A program made the translations under genes and the position numbers. Positions 1 through 5,979 of a DNA stretch of 23,842 nt are shown in pieces. How positions within the stretch are numbered: position 1 is the stretch's first letter; every line of letters starts with the position of its first letter. Below the pieces are notes generated by a model, which saw only the letters and a program-made list of their open reading frames with translations, did no database searches and was not told the origin of the DNA. Source of the DNA: a virus; the IMG/VR virus record IMGVR_UViG_3300028772_000064, positions 1-23,842 of that record; one strand, given 5' to 3'.

Positions 1-1
1 G

Positions 2-391
2 TCACAGGGCTAAAGGCGGTAAGGATTTGCCCCCCCTACCCCAGCCGTCTTCACGGGCTGTCTTTATGCTGTGGCACGATGCACATAAGCTCTGCCAGTT
101 GTTACGATCCCAGAATAGGCTCATGTCGCCTTTGTGAGAGATGATGTGATCGACAACCAACGCAGCGGTGATGATTCCACGCTGTTCGCAATGCACACAC
201 AGTGGATGTGAACGTAGATGCGAGTCACGCGCCGTGCGCCATTTGCTTCCGTAGCCACGCGCCGCTGTCTTTCCGCGTCGCTGATCCTGCTCGCTCTCCT
301 TTGCCCTTTGATGCTTATCACATCGACTGCCCGAGTAAACCAGAGCAGGGCATCCTGGATGATTGCACGGCCTTGGTGCTGATCTTGGCAT
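2..391 (-). CDS. HNH endonuclease, phage packaging type
   Basis: This 129-residue protein has an N-terminal zinc-knuckle-like part (C9, C14, C24, H27) followed by a typical HNH core: C65-x2-C68, then the DH pair at 81-82, N97/N98, and C103-x2-C-H107. HNH proteins of this size usually sit immediately upstream of the small terminase gene and assist terminase in cutting DNA at packaging. The reading direction is leftwards, so terminase is expected beyond the left edge. The start is the first ATG of the frame and the opening 'MPRSAPRPC' resembles other members. The ribosome site is weak. The stop codon lies at bases 2-4, so the gene is complete. Family assignment is firm from the motif; the packaging role is inferred from family habit and position. 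Confidence 0.85.
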   Translation of the reverse strand: MPRSAPRPCNHPGCPALVYSGSRCDKHQRAKESEQDQRRGKTAARGYGSKWRTARDSHLRSHPLCVHCEQRGIITAALVVDHIISHKGDMSLFWDRNNWQSLCASCHSIKTAREDGWGRGGKSLPPLAL

Positions 392-435
392 GGTCTTCAG
401 CGTCTGAGCGGGCTTAGGTGCTATTATGGGAAAAT

Positions 436-1020
436 TTACACAAAAGCGTTGCGGTTGTCAACATCCAATTTATTCGATCTTCTCAGCACGGAATTAACAC
501 GTTGATCCAGGTCGGCCACATGCCGATAAACCAACTCATAGCGACTGTGCCAAGTCCTGCAAAAGTTTGATTTATCGATACCCATAGCCGCGCTTATTTT
601 GCTGTCAGATAACCCCTTGAAACCCGAACCATTGCAAGTCGGACAAACCCGGTTCGCTTTCAAGCCGACGCCCGAACAATGACAGCAACGATTGGGCCGC
701 ACCACCTCAAACACTGCCAGCGCCGCCATGTTAACCACCGTCGGCCTGCCCCTGACGATATTCCACATGTCCCTGACAGCAACACCAGCCGCCCAAACGC
801 GCACTTGAGCAATCAACAACCGTTCGGCTTCACGGTCTTCAGCGTACTTTGCAAACGCCAGATTCATCGACGCCGCATCCAGCCCAGACAACAAACCTGC
901 CAGCTCATCACGCGTTAACTGATCACCGGAGCGCCTGCTACTGCTTGGCCTGCCCATCAGTGAAGCGTGATACCGCATGGAACCCGCACACAATAATCCT
1001 ATTATTTCTACGCTTGCCAT
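436..1020 (-). CDS. Q-like late antitermination protein with zinc-binding motif
   Basis: The 194-residue product has two CxxC pairs (C112/C115 and C126/C129, the second followed by NGSG), then a helix-turn-helix-like stretch (about 138-160, 'LSDSKISAAMGIDKSNF') and a C-terminal helix. This arrangement of a zinc ribbon inside a DNA-binding C-terminal half is what lambdoid Q-type antitermination proteins show. Such proteins load onto RNA polymerase at the late promoter and allow lysis and structural genes to be read through. The start at 1020 has a GGTGAG ribosome site 5 bases upstream. An internal Met at 975 is a possible alternative. It follows the helicase in the same direction across the iteron region and precedes the HNH gene, as Q does at the end of lambdoid early operons. 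The identification is by motif only; another zinc-ribbon regulator is possible. Confidence 0.65.
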   Translation of the reverse strand: MASVEIIGLLCAGSMRYHASLMGRPSSSRRSGDQLTRDELAGLLSGLDAASMNLAFAKYAEDREAERLLIAQVRVWAAGVAVRDMWNIVRGRPTVVNMAALAVFEVVRPNRCCHCSGVGLKANRVCPTCNGSGFKGLSDSKISAAMGIDKSNFCRTWHSRYELVYRHVADLDQRVNSVLRRSNKLDVDNRNAFV

Positions 1021-1048
1021 CTAACTCACCAAAAAGTTGCAAACTACC

Positions 1049-1397
1049 GTGGACCACCTGGACCACCTGGACCAAGCCACGAACTACAAGGCTTTCCAAA
1101 ATCTTCAAATGTGCCGGTTTTTTGAAAACTACCGCTACCCTGGACCACCCTGGACCACCATGGACCAAAAATAGATATATTAATTAATTACTTATATTTA
1201 CTGGTCCATATGGTCCATATGGTCCATAGTAAATAATGATATTAGTAATATATATGTCTGCATGTTTTATATAGGGGTATATAACCCCGTATAAAAAAAA
1301 CGCGCACTCGCGCGCACGCGCGAATTTGTAACGTGGACCACCTGGACCACCTGGACCAAGCCACGAAATTCGCGGGTTACTGGTCCAGGGTGGTCCA
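1049..1397. repeat. Iteron array of TGGACCA/TGGTCCA, candidate replication origin
   Basis: Fourteen copies of TGGACCA or its complement TGGTCCA occur in five clusters: 1050-1074 (3 copies, period 9), 1141-1167 (3, period 10), 1202-1226 (3, inverted orientation, period 9), 1334-1358 (3, period 9) and 1381-1397 (2, inverted, period 10). A 35-bp sequence is repeated exactly at 1049-1083 and 1333-1367. Between clusters lie an AT-rich tract (about 1168-1300) and a run of alternating CG dinucleotides (about 1309-1324). I see no gene in this 400-bp gap. Iterons plus an AT-rich segment next to a replicative primase-helicase are the classical parts of an origin. Origin function is inference. Confidence 0.75.
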
Positions 1398-1420
1398 GGG
1401 TAAAAATCAATGACTGCGAT

Positions 1421-4060
1421 TTATTCCCATTCCTCCAGCGGAATTGAGCAAATTTTAGAGAATATTTCCCTGCATTCTTGCAAAGTAGAAAACCCGTAAG
1501 AACGTTTCCTTCCGGCGGTGTTTCTGGATCGCTCAGCGTTAAAAAGCCCCCAACTCATCAACTTCTTGCCCACTACACAATCACTTTCTATATGCATTAT
1601 TCTCAACTTAGTGCAATATCCCACATAATGATCATAAACTTTTCGCTTAACCTCCTCCTCAGGCCAAACGCATTCCGGCTCTTCAGCATAACCTTCCGAT
1701 TCCCACAAATATCCGTCATACAAAACCGAAAACCACCACTGCACAATCGACCCCCCAGATCGTATCTTCAGCTCCCAACCCACCTCCTTCAAATGCTCCG
1801 GCACCGTGCGCGGTTCAAAGTTTGTCAAATCCAGCGCCAACAATTCCGCCATTAGCGCCTGATAACCGCCATTCACCAACTCTTTCTTGATCCTCGCAAA
1901 ATAGGGATGGTTTTCTTTCCAATCGGCAGACACATCGGCAATAATAAAGCGCCTGTCATCCAGCCCGCGCGGAATGACCCAATCCTCGTTTGAAGCCGCA
2001 ATCAACCGCTTGTAATTGTTCATCGCGATAATATCCCGGCCCTTGCGTTCGATCGCCGTGATCGGATCGGTTACCATGTGCTTCAAAGCGCCCTCTGCGG
2101 TCTTGTCACCGCCCCATATCGCCTCGTTTGCGAAAACCAGCAGGCAATCTGCCAGGTGACCTGAAAAACGCCCGGTAACCTGCAAAATATTCGATAACTG
2201 AATATAGTGAGCCGTCCCAACCAATATCCCAATCGCCTCGACAAAGGTATTCTTGCCCACCCCCTGCTTGCCGCGTAAAACAAAAGCCGTCCCCGGCAAC
2301 TCATCCGGCTTCTGAAACAAATGCGCAAGCCAACACCACAAATAATCGAACAGCTCCTGAACTTCTGAACAGATCACCTCAAATACAAACTTTTTGAAAT
2401 ACGTGCAAACGCCAGGCTTAGGCTCAATGCCAAAACCCTGAAACAGATTGAAATAATCCGGCGTGTCCTTGTGCGGCGCGAACACCACGCCCTCATATTG
2501 CCGACGCTCAGGATGCTCCAACCATACCGAGGCAATATCGGCCAACTTACCCTTGCTCCAGGTTTTCAGGTTGAAATAGCGCAATTGTAAATCTTGAGAA
2601 CTCGAAAACGTGACCATATTCCGCATCAGCGCCGGGTCCCATTCCTGATTCATCACCAACACGCGCCCCGCAATCGGGACGATCGCGTGTTTAGCATTCA
2701 AGTCCTCGACAAAATGATCAGAGTTAGGCCCCTTTTCACCCCCATCCGGGGGGGCGCGTTGCGGGCTTTTTTTCAGCAAATTGACGGGCACGCCCAACGC
2801 CTTGGCTCCCCGTTTCAACAACAACTCAATTTCGGCAGGATGCAGCGGCGACAATTGCAACGTTGAGCAAATGCGCAAAATAGCGTCAACATCCGCCCCG
2901 GCCGCGTTCAGTTCGTCCTCGAAAAGTTGTCTTGAAATCGCGGTAGCCAATATCGGATCAGCGCTGCTTTTATCAGCCGCCTTGCCCAAATCCGCTTCCG
3001 CCATCAGCTTACTGTTATCGCGTAAATACTGAAGCAAGGCCTCACCCGTCAGGCCCTCGTCTATTGCATCCACCACATCCCATCCGGACTTTTTTTCACC
3101 CGGCGGGGGAATGTCCATAACCCAAAGCCTGCCGCCGTTTTTCGGCAACAAGTTCGTCACGATATACGCAATTTTTAGCGCCGCCATCCAGCCTGGCTGC
3201 TTGTCCTGTGGCAGCAACACACCGGCTTTATCCCGTTGCGCATCGCAATCCGCCCAAATAATCACATCGCGGCCAGCTAACGGCGAAAAGTCCGTTTTAT
3301 TAACCGCCTTGCCACCACCAGGCCACGACACGCACGCCATGTTGGGCAACTGCGCAGCCGCTGCGTCGGCGCATTTCTCGCCCTCGACGATCAAAACCGG
3401 TGCGTCCGGCTTGGCTGCAAGACGATCCAGGCCGTACAACCAACGCGGCTTTGCGAACGCCATCCAACGCCATTCCTCAAGCCCCGTTAACTTGTGCTTG
3501 CACCATGACAGCGGCAACACTTCCTTACCGCCATCCGACGTTTTAAAGCGGTAAACATAGCCCAGGGTATTGCCCGCCTCGCCCCGATAACACCACACCT
3601 GTTCCGGCAGGCCGCGCTTGACGTGCGCCTTGGGCGGCGGCGGAGGGTCAACGGGGGTGAGGGGCTGCCAGGGCGAAACCTTGGCGGATTTTGGTTGTGT
3701 TACAGGCTTGGCGCGAGTTGAACCGCCCTGCAACTGTTCGGAAAGCCCGAACTGTTCAGCCAAGGCCTTTGCCGCGTCACCCTGATTATTATTGTGGAAA
3801 AGATAAGCGTACAGCGAAACAGGATCGCCGCCGCTGTCGCCGGTCGCGAAATCCTCCCACACGCCCGAATTAACATTGATCGAAAATGAACCGGCATGGC
3901 CATCACTGCGCGTCGGATTGCGCGCCACATACTCGGCGCCTGATTGCTTGCCATCCGGCAACCACTGCCTAAGCAACGATTCAAAACGGGGCGACGCAAC
4001 CGCATTGATCGCGTCAAAATACGGTTTTTTAGAGCGCGGTTGGCCGGTTGAAGGTTTCAT
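1421..4060 (-). CDS. Phage primase-helicase (Toprim plus DUF5906/D5-like ATPase)
   Basis: This 879-residue protein combines an N-terminal primase-type region (about 1-120), a Toprim-type fold (VEGEK at about 225-229 with E226 as the likely catalytic acid, and a later WADCDA) and a C-terminal superfamily-3-type helicase. The helicase has a Walker A GKQGVGKNT with K603, a Walker B-like LLVFANEA and an arginine-rich LDDRRF. The helicase part matches the DUF5906 (NrS-1 polymerase-like helicase) family found in phage and island replication proteins. It would prime and unwind DNA at the prophage origin. A C-terminal winged-helix-like extension follows from about 750. The gene lies between two repeat arrays (iterons downstream, palindrome plus 32-bp repeats upstream), which supports a role in initiation. 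The ribosome site before the ATG at 4060 is weak. Confidence 0.88.
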   Translation of the reverse strand: MKPSTGQPRSKKPYFDAINAVASPRFESLLRQWLPDGKQSGAEYVARNPTRSDGHAGSFSINVNSGVWEDFATGDSGGDPVSLYAYLFHNNNQGDAAKALAEQFGLSEQLQGGSTRAKPVTQPKSAKVSPWQPLTPVDPPPPPKAHVKRGLPEQVWCYRGEAGNTLGYVYRFKTSDGGKEVLPLSWCKHKLTGLEEWRWMAFAKPRWLYGLDRLAAKPDAPVLIVEGEKCADAAAAQLPNMACVSWPGGGKAVNKTDFSPLAGRDVIIWADCDAQRDKAGVLLPQDKQPGWMAALKIAYIVTNLLPKNGGRLWVMDIPPPGEKKSGWDVVDAIDEGLTGEALLQYLRDNSKLMAEADLGKAADKSSADPILATAISRQLFEDELNAAGADVDAILRICSTLQLSPLHPAEIELLLKRGAKALGVPVNLLKKSPQRAPPDGGEKGPNSDHFVEDLNAKHAIVPIAGRVLVMNQEWDPALMRNMVTFSSSQDLQLRYFNLKTWSKGKLADIASVWLEHPERRQYEGVVFAPHKDTPDYFNLFQGFGIEPKPGVCTYFKKFVFEVICSEVQELFDYLWCWLAHLFQKPDELPGTAFVLRGKQGVGKNTFVEAIGILVGTAHYIQLSNILQVTGRFSGHLADCLLVFANEAIWGGDKTAEGALKHMVTDPITAIERKGRDIIAMNNYKRLIAASNEDWVIPRGLDDRRFIIADVSADWKENHPYFARIKKELVNGGYQALMAELLALDLTNFEPRTVPEHLKEVGWELKIRSGGSIVQWWFSVLYDGYLWESEGYAEEPECVWPEEEVKRKVYDHYVGYCTKLRIMHIESDCVVGKKLMSWGLFNAERSRNTAGRKRSYGFSTLQECREIFSKICSIPLEEWE

Positions 4061-4074
4061 GCCGTGGATTTTGT

Positions 4075-4092
4075 CTTATTTTGCAAAATAAG
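4075..4092. promoter_or_regulatory. Perfect 18-bp palindrome upstream of the helicase gene
   Basis: CTTATTTTGCAAAATAAG is a perfect palindrome ending 15 bases before the helicase start codon. Its position and symmetry suit an operator for a dimeric repressor acting on the helicase transcript. No binding protein can be named from the sequence; the HTH protein at 5429-5629 is one candidate, although its own upstream palindrome differs. Confidence 0.5.
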
Positions 4093-4099
4093 CATTATT

Positions 4100-4188
4100 C
4101 AAAACCGCCAATCTGCGGGTTTTGAACTATCCAAAACCCGAAATCTGCGGGTTTTGAACTATCCAAAACCCGAAATCTGTAGGTTTTG
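4100..4188. repeat. Three tandem 32-bp repeats, each an inverted repeat
   Basis: Units at 4100-4124, 4132-4156 and 4164-4188 share the pattern CAAAACCCG, a 7-base spacer (AAATCTG), then CGGGTTTTG, and repeat every 32 bp. The middle unit is exact; the outer ones differ at a few bases within one arm. They fill the 133-bp gap between the dNMP kinase stop and the helicase start on the minus strand. Three regularly spaced dyads suggest cooperative protein binding (operator or second iteron set). As RNA each unit would form a 9-bp hairpin, so an attenuator or processing role is also possible. Confidence 0.7.
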
Positions 4189-4192
4189 AACT

Positions 4193-4759
4193 TCATTCAA
4201 CACGATCCTTGCCATCATGCCCGCCAACCACAATCAGCACATCCGTCAAAAAACTTTCCAGATCCCCGTCATTATCGATAAACCGGTCAGCAGTCTGATC
4301 ATAAATACCATCCTCGCTGCGATGCCTGTCATTGTCATCATTCCCCAGGCGGTCAACATGAATAATCAACCCGCCCAGTTCGCGAATCATCGACGCCTCA
4401 TTCTCAAAGCGCACATCGTCAAACACAATATCCGCATCGCCATAGCGCTCAATCTGGGCGCGTGCCGCAATTACCCATATATCCGGATGGATCAAATCAC
4501 GCCCCCACTCCGTCCCCAATAACTGCATCATTTGCCGGCAGGATTTGTAAAACGGGGGAATCGACTGCTCCTTGTCTTCATTCATCAACTCGTCGATCCG
4601 GATGCGTCCATAACCCAAGGTCATCAGTAAGCCCGTTAGCATCATACGGATGCCATGCGCAAACGACAGGCCGACAAAGCCCGACTTCATCAGATGTTTA
4701 GCGGCAGTGGTTTTTCCGGATTGTTTGCGGCCTGTGAAGCCGATGAGCAGTCTAGCCAT
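4193..4759 (-). CDS. Deoxynucleoside monophosphate kinase
   Basis: The 188-residue product opens with a P-loop, GRKQSGKT at residues 10-17, directly after a hydrophobic strand. Later it has an acidic strand end (DIVFDDVRFENEA) and a small lid-like region with 'RHRSEDG'. This is the pattern of phage dNMP kinases, which phosphorylate dNMPs to dNDPs to feed phage DNA synthesis. I chose the start at 4759, with GGGG 7 bases upstream. An upstream in-frame ATG at 4819 would add 20 residues encoded by the 28-bp palindrome at 4771-4798, which is probably not native coding sequence. It is the first gene of the minus-strand replication block and is followed by the helicase. Confidence 0.75.
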   Translation of the reverse strand: MARLLIGFTGRKQSGKTTAAKHLMKSGFVGLSFAHGIRMMLTGLLMTLGYGRIRIDELMNEDKEQSIPPFYKSCRQMMQLLGTEWGRDLIHPDIWVIAARAQIERYGDADIVFDDVRFENEASMIRELGGLIIHVDRLGNDDNDRHRSEDGIYDQTADRFIDNDGDLESFLTDVLIVVGGHDGKDRVE

Positions 4760-4770
4760 AAGCCATCCCC

Positions 4771-4798
4771 GTAGAGACGCAAAATCTTGCGTCTCTAC
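4771..4798. repeat. 28-bp palindromic repeat, copy 1 (loop AATC)
   Basis: The arms are GTAGAGACGCAA and TTGCGTCTCTAC, a perfect 12-bp inverted repeat around a 4-base loop AATC. It lies 11 bases upstream of the dNMP kinase start. This copy is identical to the one at 22487-22514. No T-run follows on either strand, so it is not a classical terminator. Confidence 0.9.
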
Positions 4799-4816
4799 CT
4801 TTATTTTTTGTATAAA

Positions 4817-4852
4817 CAAAAACTGGTTTATTTGGGTTTTTGTATCTACAAT
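4817..4852. promoter_or_regulatory. Divergent promoter/operator region
   Basis: Between the divergent kinase and DUF1640-like genes lies an inverted repeat CAAAAAC (4817-4823) / GTTTTTG (4836-4842). A -10-like TACAAT (4847-4852) reads rightwards, 35 bases before the ATG at 4888. A TATACA reading leftwards is visible around 4807-4812. No convincing -35 hexamer is seen for either. The assignment rests on position and base composition. Confidence 0.35.
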
Positions 4853-4887
4853 AAGTTGAAACTTTCACCCAACAGGAATTAAAAATC

Positions 4888-5124
4888 ATGACTACAGTTA
4901 CTTTCGATACCCACGCGTTTATTAAAAAACTGACCGAAGCCGGTTTTACCGATGAACAAGCTGAAGTGTTAATCGATACGGTACGGGCGGCACAAGGCGT
5001 TGATCTTTCCAACCATGCCACTAAAACAGATTTGCTGGAACTGGAAAACAGGCTGGTTAAATGGGATATAGGTATCGATTTGGAACAAATAGCGGTTATT
5101 TCCGCATTGATAAAATTGCTTTGA
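4888..5124 (+). CDS. Small DUF1640-like protein
   Basis: This 78-residue protein starts MTTVTFDTHAFIKKLTEAGF and continues with 'ATKTDLLELENRLVKW', a short coiled-coil-forming stretch, and a hydrophobic C-terminus 'IAVISALIKLL'. That order (MTTVTFDT opening, helical ATKxDL repeat, terminal membrane anchor) is typical of the DUF1640/CCDC90-like small proteins common in methanotroph and related genomes, whose function is unknown. Here the usual hydrophobic anchor is interrupted by acidic residues (WDIGIDLEQ), so membrane insertion is doubtful and this copy may be degenerate. AGGA lies upstream of the ATG. It abuts the BrnA-like gene with no gap, suggesting one transcript. Confidence 0.6.
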   Translation: MTTVTFDTHAFIKKLTEAGFTDEQAEVLIDTVRAAQGVDLSNHATKTDLLELENRLVKWDIGIDLEQIAVISALIKLL

Positions 5125-5298
5125 ATGAACTTTCCAGCGCCTAAAAAGACCGGCAGGCCACGTTCTGATTCACCCAAGATAGCCTTCGCCATACGCCTTG
5201 ATCCTGAAGTGCTTGAAGCTTTCCGCGCCACAGGCAAAGGCTGGCAGACGCGCATAAATGACGCGCTGAAAGAATGGCTCAATGGCCGTGCGGTGTAA
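5125..5298 (+). CDS. BrnA-type ribbon-helix-helix antitoxin, orphan
   Basis: The 57-residue product carries the BrnA signature: a basic GRPR stretch, then the RHH strand-helix 'KIAFAIRLDPEVLEAF' and the closing 'RATGKGWQTRINDALKEWL'. BrnA proteins bind their promoter as tetramers with the BrnT toxin and neutralise its RNase activity. Here the N-terminal extension usual in BrnA is absent, and no BrnT gene is upstream; that slot is taken by the DUF1640-like gene. The ATG follows immediately after the TGA of that gene (5122-5124) and has no ribosome site, so translation probably depends on coupling. It could be a solitary regulator, a relic of a toxin-antitoxin pair, or an anti-toxin element kept by the prophage. 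Confidence 0.75.
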   Translation: MNFPAPKKTGRPRSDSPKIAFAIRLDPEVLEAFRATGKGWQTRINDALKEWLNGRAV

Positions 5299-5373
5299 GC
5301 TTGCGCTTGCATTAGTACATAACATCCAATCCTGTCGGAAGTTTTAGTTGTCTAGCTTTGCCTGTGTGCCGTT

Positions 5374-5397
5374 AAGCCGCTGGCTGAGTGGCTTTTT
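5374..5397 (+). terminator. Weak candidate terminator after the BrnA-like gene
   Basis: AAGCC (5374-5378) and GGCTT (5390-5394) form a short stem with an 11-base loop followed by TTTTT. The stem is only 5 bp, so this is a low-confidence call supported mainly by position, about 75 bases after the stop of the plus-strand pair. Confidence 0.3.
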
Positions 5398-5428
5398 GGG
5401 TGGCATTGGATAGTTTTGCGTTTTGTAT

Positions 5429-5629
5429 TTAACTATCGTTTTTTGAATTATTGTTTGTTATAAATTTTTCCAATTTATGTATATTTATAAGCGTTGGATT
5501 TTTAATGCTTCCTTGTGCAAATTTTGTTAGCCAATGGTAATTAACGCCACTTTGTTTCGATATGGCCATATAGTTTCCAATTGTTTTTATTTCGTCCCTT
5601 ATAGAATTTACATAATTTAATAGTTTCAT
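5429..5629 (-). CDS. Small HTH regulator, Cro/CI-like
   Basis: This 66-residue AT-rich gene encodes a helix-turn-helix: a first helix 'NYMAISKQSGVNYHWLTKFA' holding the turn, then 'QGSIKNPTLINIHKLEKFI'. The W-L-x-K-F-x-x-G-x-x-x-N-P pattern is that of short phage Cro-like regulators, which consist of little more than the DNA-binding domain. It would be a candidate switch regulator of the prophage. A perfect-armed palindrome lies 33 bases upstream of the start, suggesting autoregulation. Neighbours on both sides face the other way. The ribosome site is poor (GAAAAA). The HTH call is from pattern; partner genes such as an opposing repressor are not visible here. Confidence 0.6.
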   Translation of the reverse strand: MKLLNYVNSIRDEIKTIGNYMAISKQSGVNYHWLTKFAQGSIKNPTLINIHKLEKFITNNNSKNDS

Positions 5630-5661
5630 TTTTCAAAAATAACAGGATTAAGATCAAAAAA

Positions 5662-5679
5662 CAAGCAATGACTTGCTTG
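5662..5679. promoter_or_regulatory. Palindromic operator candidate CAAGCAATGACTTGCTTG
   Basis: Two perfect 7-bp arms (CAAGCAA / TTGCTTG) flank TGAC. The site lies 33 bases upstream of the HTH gene start at 5629, in the place expected for an operator of a dimeric Cro-like protein. Confidence 0.5.
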
Positions 5680-5715
5680 CATTAAAATAAAACATTGGAA
5701 GCGATCATGGATGAG

Positions 5716-5760
5716 CGCGACCCCCCAGTGGAGTCGCGTAACGAAGTGGAGCGCGGAACG
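5716..5760. repeat. GC-rich imperfect tandem repeat and hairpin beside the TnpB element
   Basis: An inverted repeat CGCGAC (5716-5721) / GTCGCG (5733-5738) overlaps two imperfect direct units, 'AGTGGAGTCGCGTAACG' (5727-5743) and 'AGTGGAGCGCGGAACG' (5745-5760). It lies just beyond the stop of the minus-strand RHH gene, so it may be the 3' hairpin of that gene or the left-end structure of the TnpB element. Its GC content contrasts with the AT-rich flanks. Confidence 0.5.
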
Positions 5761-5771
5761 CGAGGGCCGAT

Positions 5772-5930
5772 TTAAATGGCATCCGCTTTCTGCTTTAATT
5801 TTTCTTTAAGCGCATCTTTTATGTATTCGGACATAGACACACCTAGATTTTCAGAGGCTTTAACAAGCTCTATTTTCAGGTATTCGGGTAATACAATCTG
5901 GAATCGGACTGTTTTTATTTTTGATTTCAT
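5772..5930 (-). CDS. Ribbon-helix-helix (CopG-like) protein divergent from tnpB
   Basis: Bases 5930 down to 5772 encode a 52-residue protein beginning MKSKIKTVRFQIVLPEYLK and ending in a lysine-rich helix. A short basic strand (KTVRFQIVLP), helix A, a GVSMSEY turn and helix B (IKDALKEKLK) are the ribbon-helix-helix plan. RHH proteins bind DNA as dimers through the strand and usually repress their own promoter. The gene starts 46 bases from tnpB in the opposite direction, across a symmetric spacer. On the other strand the same bases could be read as an N-terminal extension of tnpB, but that extension has no TnpB features, while this reading is a clean RHH. Its role in controlling tnpB is inference. 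Confidence 0.7.
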   Translation of the reverse strand: MKSKIKTVRFQIVLPEYLKIELVKASENLGVSMSEYIKDALKEKLKQKADAI

Positions 5931-5979
5931 GTGTAATTTACTGTGCATGTGTGTTTTACTGTGCTATATTATACACATG
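5928..5979. promoter_or_regulatory. Symmetric divergent operator between RHH gene and tnpB
   Basis: The gap between the two divergent genes is bounded by an 8-bp inverted repeat that includes both start codons: CATGTGTA (5928-5935) and TACACATG (5972-5979). Inside are direct repeats TTTACTGTGC at 5937-5946 and 5955-5964, 18 bp apart, and a leftward TATAAT (complement of 5968-5973). Repeated short sites are how RHH proteins bind, so shared control of both genes is likely. Confidence 0.55.

Noticed and set aside
938-1187. Short reading frames across the iteron region encoding W-T-T repeats
   Set aside because: They are translations of the TGGACCA DNA repeats, have no ribosome sites or start context, and exist on both strands equally.
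4100-4188. Three regularly spaced repeats as a CRISPR array
   Set aside because: The intervals between dyads are only 7 bases, the units are self-complementary along their length, and there are no unique spacers or cas genes.
4771-4798. 28-bp palindromes as Rho-independent terminators
   Set aside because: None of the five copies is followed by a T-run on either strand.
4752-5312. Long minus-strand frame opposite the DUF1640-like and BrnA-like genes
   Set aside because: Its translation is low-complexity and serine-rich without a family pattern, while the plus-strand genes have recognisable motifs and overlap it completely.
5776-5976. N-terminal extension of tnpB
   Set aside because: These bases are a clean ribbon-helix-helix gene on the opposite strand, and the extension has no TnpB similarity.
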